A stretch of 64,000 nucleotides of DNA from Azospirillum thiophilum (GTDB lineage Bacteria; Pseudomonadota; Alphaproteobacteria; Azospirillales; Azospirillaceae): the NCBI RefSeq assembly GCF_001305595.1, contig NZ_CP012401.1, forward strand, positions 992,001-1,056,000. The letters run 5' to 3'. The position numbers were made by a program, and so were the translations under genes. The notes under the pieces were generated by a model. It was not told the DNA's origin. It ran no database searches and was given only the letters and a program-made list of their open reading frames with translations. Below, in pieces: positions 19,660 through 29,613 of this stretch. Numbering within the stretch: the first letter of the stretch is position 1; each line of letters opens with the position of its first letter.

Positions 19660-19960
19660 GGTGTCCTTGCTCTTCGGGCTCGCTGCCCCTATCTAAGTTT
19701 GGATAGGTCGTCCGGTCGAAAGGCCGGCGGCTCCAAAAAATCGGTGGTTTCGGCCTCGGTTTTGGTCCGGATGACGGATGGGCAGGCAACACGTAATGCC
19801 GTCCGGCCGCAAGGTCCAGGGGTGGGGCGGGGATGGGTGGCGCCGACGGTGCCGGATCTCCCCGAATCAGGCCAGGATCCGGCGCAGATCCAGTCCGGAT
19901 CCGGCCGCCAGGGCCACACCGCTGCGCATCGTTGATGATATTTCGTTCGAGAAGGAACAG
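19660..19960. other. Divergent promoter region of fxsA and tim44 with GATCCGG repeats
   Basis: This 301-bp gap separates divergently transcribed fxsA and tim44 and must hold both promoters, but I cannot point to clear -35/-10 pairs. It contains several GGATCCGG/AGATCC words between 19850 and 19910. No ORF or RNA gene is convincing. Confidence 0.5.
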
Positions 19961-20641
19961 ATGATGGGAGACGGGTTCGTGTTCATCGAGATCGTGATCT
20001 TCGCGATGATCGCGGCCTTCCTCGTTTATCGGCTGCGCAGCGTCCTCGGCCGCCGGACGGGGGAGGAGCGGCAGCGTTCCAACCCCTTCACCGCGGCCCC
20101 GCCGGCGAAGCCCGACAATGTCGTGCCGTTGCCCGAGCGCAACCGGCCGCGACCCGATGCCGCACCGGCGTCGGACGAACCGCTGTCGCTGGCCGCCTCG
20201 ATCGACCAGATCCGCGCCGCCGACCCGAGCTTCGACGAGAAGCATTTCCTGGAAGGTGCCAAGGCCGCCTTCGCGATGATCGTCGATGCCTTCGCCCGCG
20301 GCGACACCGCGACGCTGCGTCCGCTGCTGGCCGACGACGTCTATGACGGCTTCGCCCGCGTCATCCGCGATCGGCAGGCCGCCGGCGAGCAGCACGAGGC
20401 CCGCATCGAGTTCGTCCGCGAGGCCGAGGTGGTCGAAGCGAAGCTGGACGCCAGCCATACCGCACTGGTCACCGTCCGTCTGGTCACCGATCAGGTCAAT
20501 GTGGTGCGCGACCGCGACGGCGCCGTCATCGACGGCGATCCCAAGGCGCTGGTCGAGAATGTCGATGTCTGGACCTTCGCCCGCAACACCCGCTCGCGCG
20601 ATCCGAACTGGTCGCTGGCCGAGGTGCGGCAGGTCCAGTAA
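19961..20641 (+). CDS. Tim44/TimA family putative adaptor protein
   Basis: A 226-residue membrane-anchored protein with one N-terminal transmembrane helix (FVFIEIVIFAMIAAFLVYRL). A Pro/Arg linker follows, then a C-terminal Tim44-like domain (FLEGAKAAFAMIVDAFARGDTATLRPLLADDVYDGF) related to the mitochondrial import motor subunit. In alphaproteobacteria TimA-type proteins are thought to act as inner-membrane adaptors. GAAGGAAC precedes the tandem ATGs at 19961 and 19964, and either could start. Its stop overlaps the mltA ATG (TAATG), so the two are translationally linked. Confidence 0.88.
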   Translation: MMGDGFVFIEIVIFAMIAAFLVYRLRSVLGRRTGEERQRSNPFTAAPPAKPDNVVPLPERNRPRPDAAPASDEPLSLAASIDQIRAADPSFDEKHFLEGAKAAFAMIVDAFARGDTATLRPLLADDVYDGFARVIRDRQAAGEQHEARIEFVREAEVVEAKLDASHTALVTVRLVTDQVNVVRDRDGAVIDGDPKALVENVDVWTFARNTRSRDPNWSLAEVRQVQ

Positions 20642-21852
20642 TGCGGTCTCTCCGCCGTCCCCGTACCGGCTTCGGCGCCACCGTCCTGCTTGGGGCGGTG
20701 GCGTTGCTGTTTTCGGCCTGCGCCCCGCGGGAAGAGCCCAAACCGCCCCCCGACGCGCTGACGCTGGCGCCGCTGTCCTTCGCCGACCTGCCGGGCTGGA
20801 CCGCCGACCCGGTCGCCCAGGCGGTGCCGGCGCTCGCCCGGTCCTGTGCCCGCTTCAAGACCCTGCCGGCCGACCGGACGGTCGGGCCGGGCGGGATGGC
20901 TGGCCGGATCGCCGATTGGCAGAGTCCCTGCGCCCGGCTGGCGGATCTGCCGCCGGGTGACGATGCCGCCGCCCGCAGCTTCTTCGAGACGCATTTCAGC
21001 CCCTATGCCGCCGGCAACAACGGCACGCGCGAGGGCCTGTTCACCGGCTATTACGAAGCCGAGCTGGAGGGCAGCCGCCGGCCGGATCCGGCCTACCCGG
21101 TGCCGCTCTACCGCCGGCCGCCCGATCTGGTGATGGTCGATCTCGGCGAGTTCGCCGAGCGCTGGAAGGGCGAACGCACCGCCGGCCGCGTGGTCGACGG
21201 GCGTCTGAAACCCTATGAGGATCGCGCCGCCATCGTCGGTGGCGCCCTTGCCGGCAAGGGGCTGGAACTGCTCTGGGTCAAGGACCCCATCGCCGCCTTC
21301 TTCCTGCAAATCCAGGGATCGGGCCGGGTCCGGCTCGCCGGAGGTAGCGAGATGCGGGTCGGCTACGCCGGCCAGAACGGCCACAAATACGTCGCCATCG
21401 GCAAGGAGCTGATTGACCGCGGCGCGCTGAAGCGGGAGGAGGTCTCGTTGCAGACCATCCGCGCCTGGCTGCTGGCCAATCCCGATCAGGCGGCGGCGGT
21501 GATGAACGTCAACCCGTCCTATGTCTTCTTCCAGCCGCTGACCGGCGACGGCCCGAACGGTGCCCAGGGCGTTGCGCTGACGCCGGGCCGTAGCCTGGCG
21601 GTGGACTCCAAGTTCATGCCCTATGGCGTGCCGGTCTGGTTGGATGCCGAGGATCCGCTGGATGGCAGGCAGCGGCTGCGCCGCCTGTTGGTCGCCCAGG
21701 ATACCGGCGGTGCAATCCGCGGTCCGGTGCGCGGCGATGTCTTCTGGGGGCACGGCCCGCAGGCGGAACAGGCGGCAGGCGTCATGAAGAGCCGCGGGAG
21801 CTATGTGCTGCTGTTGCCGAAATCGGTGAAGGTGGCTGCCGCGGGCGGGTAG
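20641..21852 (+). CDS. mltA: Membrane-bound lytic murein transglycosylase A (MltA), lipoprotein
   Basis: A 403-residue outer-membrane lytic transglycosylase that cleaves peptidoglycan to 1,6-anhydromuropeptides. The signal peptide ends with the lipobox LFSAC (Cys near residue 23). MltA-domain motifs include LFTGYYEAELEG, LWVKDPIAAFFLQIQGSGRVRLAGG and the C-terminal 3D domain with the catalytic-type Asp in VAQDTGGAIRGPVRGDVFWGHG. The start overlaps the tim44 stop by one base. Confidence 0.94.
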   Translation: MRSLRRPRTGFGATVLLGAVALLFSACAPREEPKPPPDALTLAPLSFADLPGWTADPVAQAVPALARSCARFKTLPADRTVGPGGMAGRIADWQSPCARLADLPPGDDAAARSFFETHFSPYAAGNNGTREGLFTGYYEAELEGSRRPDPAYPVPLYRRPPDLVMVDLGEFAERWKGERTAGRVVDGRLKPYEDRAAIVGGALAGKGLELLWVKDPIAAFFLQIQGSGRVRLAGGSEMRVGYAGQNGHKYVAIGKELIDRGALKREEVSLQTIRAWLLANPDQAAAVMNVNPSYVFFQPLTGDGPNGAQGVALTPGRSLAVDSKFMPYGVPVWLDAEDPLDGRQRLRRLLVAQDTGGAIRGPVRGDVFWGHGPQAEQAAGVMKSRGSYVLLLPKSVKVAAAGG

Positions 21853-21857
21853 GGCGA

Positions 21858-21873
21858 TGTTTCACGTGAAGCG
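21858..21873. promoter_or_regulatory. parS: parS-like site 4 (14/16 match, mltA-hslU gap)
   Basis: TGTTTCACGTGAAGCG keeps the full TGTTTCACGTGAA core and differs at two positions in the right arm. It is intergenic, five bases after the mltA stop and about 8 kb right of the putative origin. ParB affinity would be weaker than for the perfect copies. Confidence 0.65.
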
Positions 21874-21891
21874 GCCGATCGGGCCCGCCGG

Positions 21892-21953
21892 CGGATGGAA
21901 CATTTGAACGGTCACCGGGATTCTGTTTCATCCCGTTTCAAACGTTCCATCCG
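21892..21953. repeat. Long inverted repeat beside parS-like site 4
   Basis: The arms are about 20 bp: CGGATGGAACATTTGAACGG (21892-21911) and, at 21933-21953, the reverse complement of the same sequence with one substitution and one extra base. The 21-bp spacer ends in GTTTCATC. It lies in the convergent mltA/hslU gap, 18 bp from the parS-like palindrome. It could be a terminator stem or a protein-binding site; neither strand has a T-run. Confidence 0.75.
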
Positions 21954-21965
21954 ATGCCGCGAACA

Positions 21966-21985
21966 GGGGCGCCGAGCGGCGCCCC
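21966..21985. terminator. Perfect 8-bp hairpin between mltA and hslU
   Basis: GGGGCGCC and GGCGCCCC are separated by GAGC, a very stable hairpin 28 nt from the hslU stop. There is no adjacent T-run on either strand, so intrinsic termination is uncertain. Confidence 0.4.
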
Positions 21986-22012
21986 GTCCACATCTCTCCA
22001 GGATGGACCTGT

Positions 22013-23380
22013 TTACAGGATGAACTTCGACAGGTCGGCGTTCTTCGCCAGACCGCCGACCCGCTCGCGGACCAGGGCGGCGTCGATGGTGATCGTCTCG
22101 CCGGCGCGGTCGCTGGCAGCGAAGCTGATCTCCTCCAGCAGGCGTTCCAGCACGGTGTGCAGGCGGCGCGCGCCGATGTTCTCGACCGAGCCGTTGATCT
22201 CGGCGGCGAGCCGGGCCAGCTCGTCGATGCTGTCGTCGGTGAAGACCAGATCGACCTCCTCCGTCTTCATCAGCGCCTTGTACTGGCGAATCAGGCTGGC
22301 TTCCGGTTCGGTCAGGATGCGCCGGAAATCGTCCTGGCTCAGCGCCTTCAATTCGACGCGGATGGGCAACCGGCCCTGCAGTTCGGGCAGCAGGTCGGAC
22401 GGCTTGGCGACATGGAAGGCGCCTGACGCGATGAACAGGACATGGTCGGTCTTCACCGGCCCGTGCTTGGTCGACACGGTGGTGCCCTCGATCAGCGGCA
22501 GCAGGTCGCGCTGCACGCCTTCGCGGCTGACGTCGGCGCCGCGCGCGTCGGACCGGGCGGAGATCTTGTCGATCTCGTCGAGGAAGACGATGCCGTTCTG
22601 CTCGACGGCGCGGATCGCCTCCGACACCACCTTTTCCTGATCCAGCAGCTTGTCGGACTCCTCCGCCATCAGCACGTCGTGGCTTTCGGCCACGGTCATG
22701 CGGCGGGTCTTGGTGCGGCCGCCCATCATCTTCCCGAACATGTCGTTCAGGTTCAGCATGCCCATCTGGGCGCCGGGCATGCCGGGGATGTCGAAGGTCG
22801 GCATGCCGGCCGGGGCGCCGGTGTCGGCGACCTGGACCTCGATCTCCTTGTCGTTCAGCGTGCCCTCGCGCAGCATCTTGCGGAACTTGGCCCGCGTCTC
22901 CGCACTGGCGCTGTCGCCGCACAGCGCGTCGAGCACGCGCTCTTCCGCCCGCAGCTCCGCCTTGGCGGCGACCTCCTTGCGCAGCCGCTCGCGGGTCAGG
23001 CCGATGGCCGCCTCCACCAGATCGCGGACGATCTGCTCGACGTCGCGGCCGACATAGCCGACCTCGGTGAACTTGGTCGCCTCGACCTTCAGGAACGGGG
23101 CCTGGGCCAGCTTGGCGAGACGGCGGGCGATCTCGGTCTTCCCGACGCCGGTCGGGCCGATCATCAGGATGTTCTTCGGCAGGACCTCCTCACGCAGCGC
23201 TTCGGGCAGCTGCTGCCGACGCCAGCGGTTGCGCAGCGCGATGGCGACCGCGCGCTTGGCCTCATTCTGGCCGACGATGTAACGGTCGAGTTCGGAGACG
23301 ATCTCGCGCGGGCTGAAGGCGGCGGTTTCGGCGGAGACGGAGGCGGTTTGGGCGGCGTTCTGGCTCGTCATGGCGCTCAC
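22013..23380 (-). CDS. hslU: ATP-dependent protease ATPase subunit HslU (ClpY)
   Basis: The AAA+ unfoldase ring of the HslUV protease, 455 residues. Walker A is [17 protein letters not shown] (about residue 75), the pore motif is GYVGRDVE, Walker B is [11 protein letters not shown], and sensor-2 [14 protein letters not shown] is near the C terminus, which ends LSKFIL as expected for docking into HslV. The start is GTG at 23380, overlapping the hslV stop (GTGA); an ATG three codons later is possible. It is the last gene of the minus-strand lipoprotein-hslV-hslU group. Confidence 0.97.
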   Translation of the reverse strand: MSAMTSQNAAQTASVSAETAAFSPREIVSELDRYIVGQNEAKRAVAIALRNRWRRQQLPEALREEVLPKNILMIGPTGVGKTEIARRLAKLAQAPFLKVEATKFTEVGYVGRDVEQIVRDLVEAAIGLTRERLRKEVAAKAELRAEERVLDALCGDSASAETRAKFRKMLREGTLNDKEIEVQVADTGAPAGMPTFDIPGMPGAQMGMLNLNDMFGKMMGGRTKTRRMTVAESHDVLMAEESDKLLDQEKVVSEAIRAVEQNGIVFLDEIDKISARSDARGADVSREGVQRDLLPLIEGTTVSTKHGPVKTDHVLFIASGAFHVAKPSDLLPELQGRLPIRVELKALSQDDFRRILTEPEASLIRQYKALMKTEEVDLVFTDDSIDELARLAAEINGSVENIGARRLHTVLERLLEEISFAASDRAGETITIDAALVRERVGGLAKNADLSKFIL

Positions 23381-23940
23381 AGCCTTTCCAGGGTGACGTT
23401 CTCGTTGGTGTAGACGCAGATGCCGGCGGCGATCCTCATCGCCTTGCGCGCCACCGCCTCCGCATCCATGCCGTCGATGTCGATCAGCGCGCGGGCCGCC
23501 GACAGGGCATAGGACCCGCCGGAGCCGATGCCGATCAACCCGTCCTCCGGCTCCAGCACGTCGCCGTTGCCGGTCAGCACCAGGCTAACGCTCTTGTCGG
23601 CGACCGCCATCATCGCTTCCAGCCGGCGCAGATAGCGGTCGGTGCGCCAATCCTTGGCCATCTCGACACAGGCGCGGGTCAACTGGCCGGGATACTGCTC
23701 CAGCTTGCCTTCCAGCCGCTCGAACAGGGTCAGCGCGTCGGCGGTGGCACCGGCGAAGCCTGCCATCACCGTACCGCCGGCCAGCCAGCGGACCTTGCGC
23801 GCATTGGCCTTCATCACGGTCTGGCCGACCGAAACCTGCCCGTCGCCCGCGATCACCACCTGACCGTTCTTGCGCACGGACAGGATGGTGGTGCCATGCC
23901 ATTGGATGGGATCATGGGGATTGGACGCTTGGTAGGTCAT
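23377..23940 (-). CDS. hslV: ATP-dependent protease proteolytic subunit HslV (ClpQ)
   Basis: Threonine protease of the HslUV complex, 187 residues. The catalytic Thr is in [12 protein letters not shown], so an N-terminal propeptide of about 16 residues must be removed. [13 protein letters not shown] and [14 protein letters not shown] are typical of the family. It is translationally coupled to hslU. I see no clear heat-shock sigma-32 promoter in the 103 bp upstream. Confidence 0.97.
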   Translation of the reverse strand: MTYQASNPHDPIQWHGTTILSVRKNGQVVIAGDGQVSVGQTVMKANARKVRWLAGGTVMAGFAGATADALTLFERLEGKLEQYPGQLTRACVEMAKDWRTDRYLRRLEAMMAVADKSVSLVLTGNGDVLEPEDGLIGIGSGGSYALSAARALIDIDGMDAEAVARKAMRIAAGICVYTNENVTLERL

Positions 23941-24043
23941 GCGGAAACCACGCTGGGGGATGAAGGGGAAGCCGCCCGCCGTTCCGGACCGGCGCGCCGC
24001 TGCCGGGCGCCGGCCATCGAATCACAGCGGTCGGGCATCCGGT

Positions 24044-25642
24044 CTATGTGGGAGGGGCACTGTCCTCGTCAAGAACGTCGCCATCGGGCCGGTCCTCGTC
24101 AAGCTCCCCATCATTCCACCATCGGTCGGCGGGAGTGCCGCGGCCCGGCCCGTTCCGCTTGGGATCACGGGCTTTGTCGCGGCCGCCTTTTTCGCGGCCG
24201 GCGGCATCCCCGTCGGACCGATGGCCGGACGAAACCCCGCCGACCGGGTCCGCCCCCAGTCGGTTCAGCAGCGGGCCGATCGGCAGGAAATCGACCAGCC
24301 CCGCCGGGGTCGCCACCGACCGTCCGGCCGACGGAGCCACGCCGACGAGCGCGCCGCTGCCGTCCAACAGCGGGTCGCAGACCTCGGTGACCGCGTCGAA
24401 CAGGGCGGCCGAGCCCAGATCCGCCTGGATCATCATGGTTTCCCCTGTGTCGGCACGCAGGCTTCCGACGATCCCGGCGATCTCGCGTCCCCGTCCGCCC
24501 GGAACCGTCCGTACCGGCTCGCTGACCCGGAGGGCGGCGGTGCGCAAGGGCAAGGCGCTCAACCGTGCCGGCACCCGGACCAGCGCGAAGCCGCTGGCCG
24601 CGTCGCGTCCGACCACCCAGCCGGTCAACTCCACTCCCCGCGCCGGCCGCACGGCGACGGTGGGATCGGATCCGGGCACGGGAGCCAGCAGCACCGCCTG
24701 CACCTCGCCCCCGACCTCCGTCTCGCCGATCACCAGGCCATGGTTGCGGCCGACCGGGATCCGGGCCGCGGCGGTCCGGCCAGATCCGGGGCCTGTCCCG
24801 GGACCGGATCCGGCCCGCAGCAGCAGCCGGCTTGGCATCCCGGACGGGGAAGCCGTCGATGCGGCGAGCGGCGGGGCAGGCGGCATGGCGGCTGGCGTCA
24901 GTGGAACGGGGCCGGATCCGGCCGATGCGGTCGCGGAAGACGGCGGAGCCATCCCCATTGCATGAGCGGCGGGCGGGGTTCCGCCCGACAGCAGGGCGCG
25001 AAAGCCGGCGTCGGCGGCGAGCGCTTCGACCGCATCGGCGATGGCCTCCTCGATCAGCAAGGTATCGCCCTGGGGTACGCCCTGGTTCTGGGTGGCGGCG
25101 CCGGTGGTGACGGCGCGGTGGACCAGCCCGTCGCCGCGGGTGTCGTAGACCGTCCATTCGACCTTCACGCTGCCGCTGCCCGACGTGCCCCTGTCGCCGC
25201 CGGTCAGCCAGTTCATGCGATGGCACAACTCAAGCTGCACGTTCAGCAGGTCGCCCTGCACGGTGAAGCGGGCGCGGCTGCGGTTGCCGTCGGGGCTGTC
25301 GGGGCCGCCCGGCCGGCCGACCACGTCGAAGCCGGCAGCGGCCATCGTCTCGCCGAACCGCTGCTCGACGGTGGAGCCGCGCCTCATGTTGACGCCGCTG
25401 GTCCAATAGACGTCGTCGTAAGGCGGGGCGCAGTCGATGTCCCAGACATAGCGGCCGATCTGCATCCCCCGCCGCATCGATCCGATCGCCAGTTCGCCGA
25501 AGCGGAAGGGGGCGGTGGTTCCGGCGGCGACCGGCGGTGCCCTTTTCTGCGACTGTTGCGGCGCCACGCTTGCGCAGCCGGCAGGCAGCAAGGCGAGAAT
25601 GAGGAACAAAGTTGCGGCGAATGGGTGTGTGATGGTCGTCAT
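24044..25642 (-). CDS. Lipoprotein with a degenerate trypsin-like C-terminal domain
   Basis: I do not recognise a named family. The ~532-residue product starts with a lipoprotein signal peptide ([15 protein letters not shown], lipobox AGC). Residues ~45-210 form an alpha/beta domain with two Trp/Cys motifs ([30 protein letters not shown]). A Pro/Gly linker follows, then a region resembling a trypsin fold: [17 protein letters not shown] takes the place of the usual Asp-Leu-Ala-Leu strand and [11 protein letters not shown] the place of the catalytic Ser loop, so proteolytic activity is doubtful. The C terminus is charged and disordered. Start at ATG 25642, or 25660. It is upstream of hslVU on the same strand (103-bp gap). 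Confidence 0.6.
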   Translation of the reverse strand: MTTITHPFAATLFLILALLPAGCASVAPQQSQKRAPPVAAGTTAPFRFGELAIGSMRRGMQIGRYVWDIDCAPPYDDVYWTSGVNMRRGSTVEQRFGETMAAAGFDVVGRPGGPDSPDGNRSRARFTVQGDLLNVQLELCHRMNWLTGGDRGTSGSGSVKVEWTVYDTRGDGLVHRAVTTGAATQNQGVPQGDTLLIEEAIADAVEALAADAGFRALLSGGTPPAAHAMGMAPPSSATASAGSGPVPLTPAAMPPAPPLAASTASPSGMPSRLLLRAGSGPGTGPGSGRTAAARIPVGRNHGLVIGETEVGGEVQAVLLAPVPGSDPTVAVRPARGVELTGWVVGRDAASGFALVRVPARLSALPLRTAALRVSEPVRTVPGGRGREIAGIVGSLRADTGETMMIQADLGSAALFDAVTEVCDPLLDGSGALVGVAPSAGRSVATPAGLVDFLPIGPLLNRLGADPVGGVSSGHRSDGDAAGREKGGRDKARDPKRNGPGRGTPADRWWNDGELDEDRPDGDVLDEDSAPPT

Positions 25643-25776
25643 CGGCGGATATGCACGCATCGGATGTGAATCACTGTACAGCGCACACCTTGGTACGACA
25701 ATCGTCGGAATGGACAGATACCGTCCGGCCATGCCGGATGCTGGCGCGTGCGGATGCTTCCTGCTACAAAACCGCC

Positions 25777-26400
25777 ATGGACCAGACCCCCATCAACGGC
25801 GGCCGCCGCGCCTCGATCGAGCGGAACACGACCGAAACCCGGATCCAGGTTGCACTGGACCTGGACGGCACCGGCGTCTACGACGTCAAGACGGGGATCG
25901 GCTTCCTCGACCACATGCTGGAGCAGCTGTCGCGCCACAGCCTGATGGACCTGACGGTCCGGGCCGACGGCGACCTGCACATCGATTACCACCACACGAC
26001 CGAGGATAGCGGGATCGCCATCGGCATGGCGGTGGCGAAGGCGCTTGGCGACCGCAAGGGCATCCAGCGCTACGGCCATTCCTACATCCCGATGGACGAG
26101 ACGCTGACCCGGGTGGCGCTGGACTTTTCCAACCGGCCCTACCTGATCTGGAAGGTGGCCTTCACCCGCGACAAGATCGGCGATTTCGACACCGAGCTGT
26201 TCCGCGAATGGTTCCAGGCCTTCGCCATGGCCGCCGGCGTGACCCTGCACGTCGAGAATCTCTATGGCGAGAACAACCACCACATCGTGGAAAGCTGCTA
26301 CAAGGCGCTTGCCCGCGCGCTGCGCGCCGGGGTGGAGATCGACCCGCGCAAGCGCGATGCGGTGCCCTCCACCAAGGGCACGCTCGGCGGATCGCTCTGA
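25777..26400 (+). CDS. hisB: Imidazoleglycerol-phosphate dehydratase
   Basis: The sixth enzyme of histidine synthesis, a 207-residue stand-alone HisB dehydratase without the phosphatase domain. Metal-binding His clusters are visible as [27 protein letters not shown] and [15 protein letters not shown]. The ATG at 25777 gives the family start [18 protein letters not shown]; an ORF opens earlier but its leader is not conserved. It is the first gene of a plus-strand his operon, divergent from the lipoprotein gene. Confidence 0.96.
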   Translation: MDQTPINGGRRASIERNTTETRIQVALDLDGTGVYDVKTGIGFLDHMLEQLSRHSLMDLTVRADGDLHIDYHHTTEDSGIAIGMAVAKALGDRKGIQRYGHSYIPMDETLTRVALDFSNRPYLIWKVAFTRDKIGDFDTELFREWFQAFAMAAGVTLHVENLYGENNHHIVESCYKALARALRAGVEIDPRKRDAVPSTKGTLGGSL

Positions 26401-26461
26401 CGGCGGGGACCCCAGGTCCAACCACCCCCTCCGCCGTCCTATCGGAAGGTTTGTCACGTCC

Positions 26462-27106
26462 ATGGAAACGGTCGCGCTGATCGATTACGGCTCCGGCAAC
26501 CTGCGCTCCGCCGCCAAGGCGATCGAGCGCGCGGCCGGCGAAGCGGAAGCCTCCTACAATGTCCTGGTCACCTCGGATGCCGATGCGGTCCGCCGGGCCG
26601 ACCGCGTGGTGCTGCCGGGTGTCGGTGCCTTCGCCGACTGCAAGCGCGGCCTGTCGGAGGTTCCCGGCATGCTCGACGCGCTGGAGGAGGTGGTGCACCG
26701 CCGCGGCCGTCCCTTCCTCGGCATCTGCGTCGGCATGCAGCTGATGGCGGAGCACGGGCGCGAGTATGGCGTGACCGAAGGGCTGGGCTGGATCCGGGGC
26801 GAGGTGGTGAAGCTGGAGCCGGCGGATCCGGCCCTGAAAATCCCGCACATGGGCTGGAACGAACTGAACATCCGCCATCCCCATCCGGTGCTGGCCGGCC
26901 TGCCGGAGGGCTGCCACGCCTATTTCGTCCATTCCTACCAGTTCCGGCTCGCCGATCCGGACACGCTGATCGCATCGGCCGATTACGGCGGAGCCTTCGC
27001 CGCGGTGGTCGGGCGCGACAATCTGGTCGGCACCCAGTTCCATCCCGAAAAGAGCCAGGCGACCGGTCTGGCCCTGATCGCCAATTTCCTGCGCTGGAAG
27101 GTCTGA
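26462..27106 (+). CDS. hisH: Imidazole glycerol phosphate synthase, glutamine amidotransferase subunit
   Basis: HisH hydrolyses glutamine and channels ammonia to HisF. The 214-residue class-I amidotransferase has [13 protein letters not shown] at the N terminus, the nucleophile Cys in [11 protein letters not shown], and the catalytic His-x-Glu in [10 protein letters not shown]. The start at 26462 is preceded by GGAAGG. It follows hisB and precedes the embedded GNAT gene by 4 bp. Confidence 0.96.
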   Translation: METVALIDYGSGNLRSAAKAIERAAGEAEASYNVLVTSDADAVRRADRVVLPGVGAFADCKRGLSEVPGMLDALEEVVHRRGRPFLGICVGMQLMAEHGREYGVTEGLGWIRGEVVKLEPADPALKIPHMGWNELNIRHPHPVLAGLPEGCHAYFVHSYQFRLADPDTLIASADYGGAFAAVVGRDNLVGTQFHPEKSQATGLALIANFLRWKV

Positions 27107-27110
27107 GCCG

Positions 27111-27653
27111 ATGGCCGAGATCGCCGTCGACAAGATCGATGCGCTGAAGACCGCCGACCTGCACGACCTGTGCGATGCGGCCGACGATGCCATCCGCGCC
27201 GGCGGCGGCTTCGGCTGGGTCGAGCCGCCGCCCCGTGACGTGATGGAGCGCTATTGGAAGGGCGTGCTGGTGGTGCCGGAACGCATCCTGTTCGTCGCCC
27301 GCCTGGACGGAGTGGTGGCGGGATCCGCCCAGTTGGTCAAGCCGCCGCGCAACAACGAGGCGCAGGCCCACGCCGCCCAGCTGACCACCAGTTTCATCGC
27401 CCCCTGGGCGCGCGGCCACGGGCTTGCCCGCCGGCTGACGATGGCCGTGGTGGAAGAGGCCCGCGCCGTCGGCTTCCGGGTGCTGAACCTGGACGTCCGC
27501 GTGACGCAGGATGCGGCCATCGCGCTCTATGAATCGCTCGGCTTCAAGCGCTGGGGCACCCATCCCTTCTATGCGCTGGTGCAGGGCAAGCCGCTCGCCG
27601 GACATTTCTTCTGCAAAGACCTCCAGCCCGCCCAACAGCTGCCAGCCCAATAA
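27111..27653 (+). CDS. GNAT family N-acetyltransferase inside the his operon
   Basis: A 180-residue acetyltransferase. The acetyl-CoA-binding motif is in [23 protein letters not shown] (R/Q-x-x-G-x-A/G type), followed by [24 protein letters not shown], the typical C-terminal GNAT strand-helix. The N-terminal half ([17 protein letters not shown]) is less conserved and the substrate is unknown. It lies 4 bp after hisH and 31 bp before hisA, so it is co-transcribed with the histidine genes. A link to histidine metabolism is only inferred from position. Confidence 0.87.
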   Translation: MAEIAVDKIDALKTADLHDLCDAADDAIRAGGGFGWVEPPPRDVMERYWKGVLVVPERILFVARLDGVVAGSAQLVKPPRNNEAQAHAAQLTTSFIAPWARGHGLARRLTMAVVEEARAVGFRVLNLDVRVTQDAAIALYESLGFKRWGTHPFYALVQGKPLAGHFFCKDLQPAQQLPAQ

Positions 27654-27684
27654 CCGCCAGCAACGCCATAGGAAGACGCCCGCG

Positions 27685-28431
27685 ATGATCATCTACCCCG
27701 CCATCGACCTCAAGGACGGTGCCTGCGTCCGCCTGCTGCGCGGCGAGATGAGCCAGGCCACCGTCTTCAACACCGATCCCGGCGAACAGGCCCGCCTGTT
27801 CCAGAGCCAGGGTTTCGAATGGCTCCATCTGGTCGATCTCAACGGCGCCTTCGAAGGCAAGCCGGTGAATGGCGCAGCGGTGGAAAGCATCCTGAAGTCG
27901 GTGACCATCCCGGTGCAACTGGGCGGCGGCATCCGCGACCTCGGCACCATCGGCATGTGGTTGGAGAAGGGCATCAGCCGCGTCATCCTCGGCACGGTGG
28001 CCCTGCGCGATCCGGAGTTGGTGAAGGCGGCCTGCCGCGAGTTCCCCGGCAGGATCGCCGTCGGCATCGATGCACGCGAAGGCTATGTCGCGGTGGCAGG
28101 CTGGGCCGAGACCTCGGACATCAAGGCGCTGGACTTGGCGCTGAAGTTCGAGGATTGCGGCGTCGCCGCCATCATCTACACCGACATCAACCGTGACGGC
28201 GCCATGGGCGGCGTCAACGTGGAGTCGACCTCCGACCTCGCCTTCCACCTGACCACGCCGGTGATCGCGTCGGGCGGCGTTTCCTCCATCGAGGATCTGA
28301 AGGCGCTGAAGGCGGAGGAGGACACCGGGATCGAGGGCGTCATCTGCGGCCGTGCCCTCTATGATGGCCGGATCGACCCGAAAGAGGCGCTGGACCTGCT
28401 TTCCGCCCCCGCCGTCGAGGACGCCGACTGA
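27685..28431 (+). CDS. hisA: ProFAR isomerase HisA
   Basis: Isomerises ProFAR to PRFAR on a (beta-alpha)8 barrel, 248 residues. The catalytic Asp is in [11 protein letters not shown] at the N terminus, with the second Asp in [12 protein letters not shown]. Phosphate-binding loops are QLGGGIRD and ASGGVSS. The ATG at 27685 begins exactly at the conserved start. Its stop overlaps the hisF ATG (TGATG). Confidence 0.97.
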   Translation: MIIYPAIDLKDGACVRLLRGEMSQATVFNTDPGEQARLFQSQGFEWLHLVDLNGAFEGKPVNGAAVESILKSVTIPVQLGGGIRDLGTIGMWLEKGISRVILGTVALRDPELVKAACREFPGRIAVGIDAREGYVAVAGWAETSDIKALDLALKFEDCGVAAIIYTDINRDGAMGGVNVESTSDLAFHLTTPVIASGGVSSIEDLKALKAEEDTGIEGVICGRALYDGRIDPKEALDLLSAPAVEDAD

Positions 28432-29216
28432 TGCTGAAGATGCGTGTCATCCCCTGCCTGGACGTCAAGGACGGCCGGGTGGTGAAGGGGGTCAACTTCG
28501 TCGACCTGGTCGATGCCGGCGATCCGGTCGAACAGGCCCGCGTCTACGATCGCGAAGGCGCCGACGAGCTGACCTTCCTCGACATCACCGCCAGCCACGA
28601 GAACCGCGACACCATCTTCGACGTGGTGCGGCGGACGGCGGAACAGGTCTTCATGCCGCTGACCGTCGGCGGCGGCGTGCGCACGGTGGACGACATCCGC
28701 AAGCTGCTGCTGGCCGGCGCCGACAAGGTGTCGATCAACACCGCGGCGATCCATCGTCCCGACTTCGTGCGCGAGGGGGCCGAGAAGTTCGGCGCCCAGT
28801 GCATCGTCGTCGCCATCGACGCCAAGAAGACGGCTCCCGGCAAGTGGGAGGTCTTCACCCATGGCGGCCGCAACGCCACCGGCATCGACGCGGTGGAGTG
28901 GGCCCGGCGGATGGAATCGCTGGGGGCGGGCGAGATCCTGCTGACCTCGATGGACCGTGACGGCACCAAGAGCGGGTTCGACCTGGAACTGACGCGCACG
29001 GTGGCGGACAGCATCCGCATCCCGGTGATCGCATCCGGCGGCGTCGGCACGCTCGATCATCTGGTGGAAGGCATCCGCGAGGGGCATGCGACCGCGGTGC
29101 TTGCCGCCTCGATCTTCCATTTCGGCACCTATACCATCGGCCAGGCCAAGGCGGCGCTGAGCGCCGCCGGCATCCCGGTACGGCCGGCGAAGACGATGGA
29201 GACGGCCCATGGCTGA
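28431..29216 (+). CDS. hisF: Imidazole glycerol phosphate synthase subunit HisF
   Basis: The cyclase half of the HisH-HisF complex, a 261-residue TIM barrel closely related to HisA. Catalytic Asp residues lie in [17 protein letters not shown] and [12 protein letters not shown]. Phosphate loops are [10 protein letters not shown] and [10 protein letters not shown]. It is coupled to hisA by a one-base overlap and overlaps hisE by 8 bp. Confidence 0.97.
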   Translation: MLKMRVIPCLDVKDGRVVKGVNFVDLVDAGDPVEQARVYDREGADELTFLDITASHENRDTIFDVVRRTAEQVFMPLTVGGGVRTVDDIRKLLLAGADKVSINTAAIHRPDFVREGAEKFGAQCIVVAIDAKKTAPGKWEVFTHGGRNATGIDAVEWARRMESLGAGEILLTSMDRDGTKSGFDLELTRTVADSIRIPVIASGGVGTLDHLVEGIREGHATAVLAASIFHFGTYTIGQAKAALSAAGIPVRPAKTMETAHG

Positions 29217-29580
29217 GAAGAAGACGGCAGACAAGTCCGCCGAGAAGGGGCCCGCCCTCCCGTCCGCCGAGGTGCTGGACCGGCTTTTCGTCACCGTCCA
29301 GGCGCGCAAGGGCGCCGATCCGGAAACCTCCTACACCGCCAAGCTCTTCAGCCGCGGCACCGCCAAGATCGCCCAGAAGGTCGGCGAGGAGGCGGTGGAG
29401 GCGATCCTGGAAGCGGTGCGCGGCGACAAGACGGCGCTGGCGGCGGAATCCGCCGACCTGCTCTATCACCTGCTGGTGCTGTGGGCCGACCTCGGGCTGG
29501 ATCCGGCGGAGGTCTGGACCAGGCTCGCCCAGCGCGAGGGCATCAGCGGCATCGACGAGAAGAAGTCCCGCAAGTCCTGA
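29209..29580 (+). CDS. hisE: Phosphoribosyl-ATP pyrophosphatase HisE
   Basis: Hydrolyses phosphoribosyl-ATP to phosphoribosyl-AMP, the second step of histidine synthesis. The 123-residue MazG-like all-helical protein has the motif [17 protein letters not shown] with acidic Mg-binding residues and [14 protein letters not shown] Lys-rich N-terminal ~20 residues and C-terminal KKSRKS are poorly conserved. It stands alone here (no fused HisI), the normal alphaproteobacterial state, and overlaps hisF by 8 bp. Confidence 0.95.
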   Translation: MAEKKTADKSAEKGPALPSAEVLDRLFVTVQARKGADPETSYTAKLFSRGTAKIAQKVGEEAVEAILEAVRGDKTALAAESADLLYHLLVLWADLGLDPAEVWTRLAQREGISGIDEKKSRKS

Positions 29581-29613
29581 GCGGGATCTCGCCCAAAGAA
29601 GAGGACGCATGCG

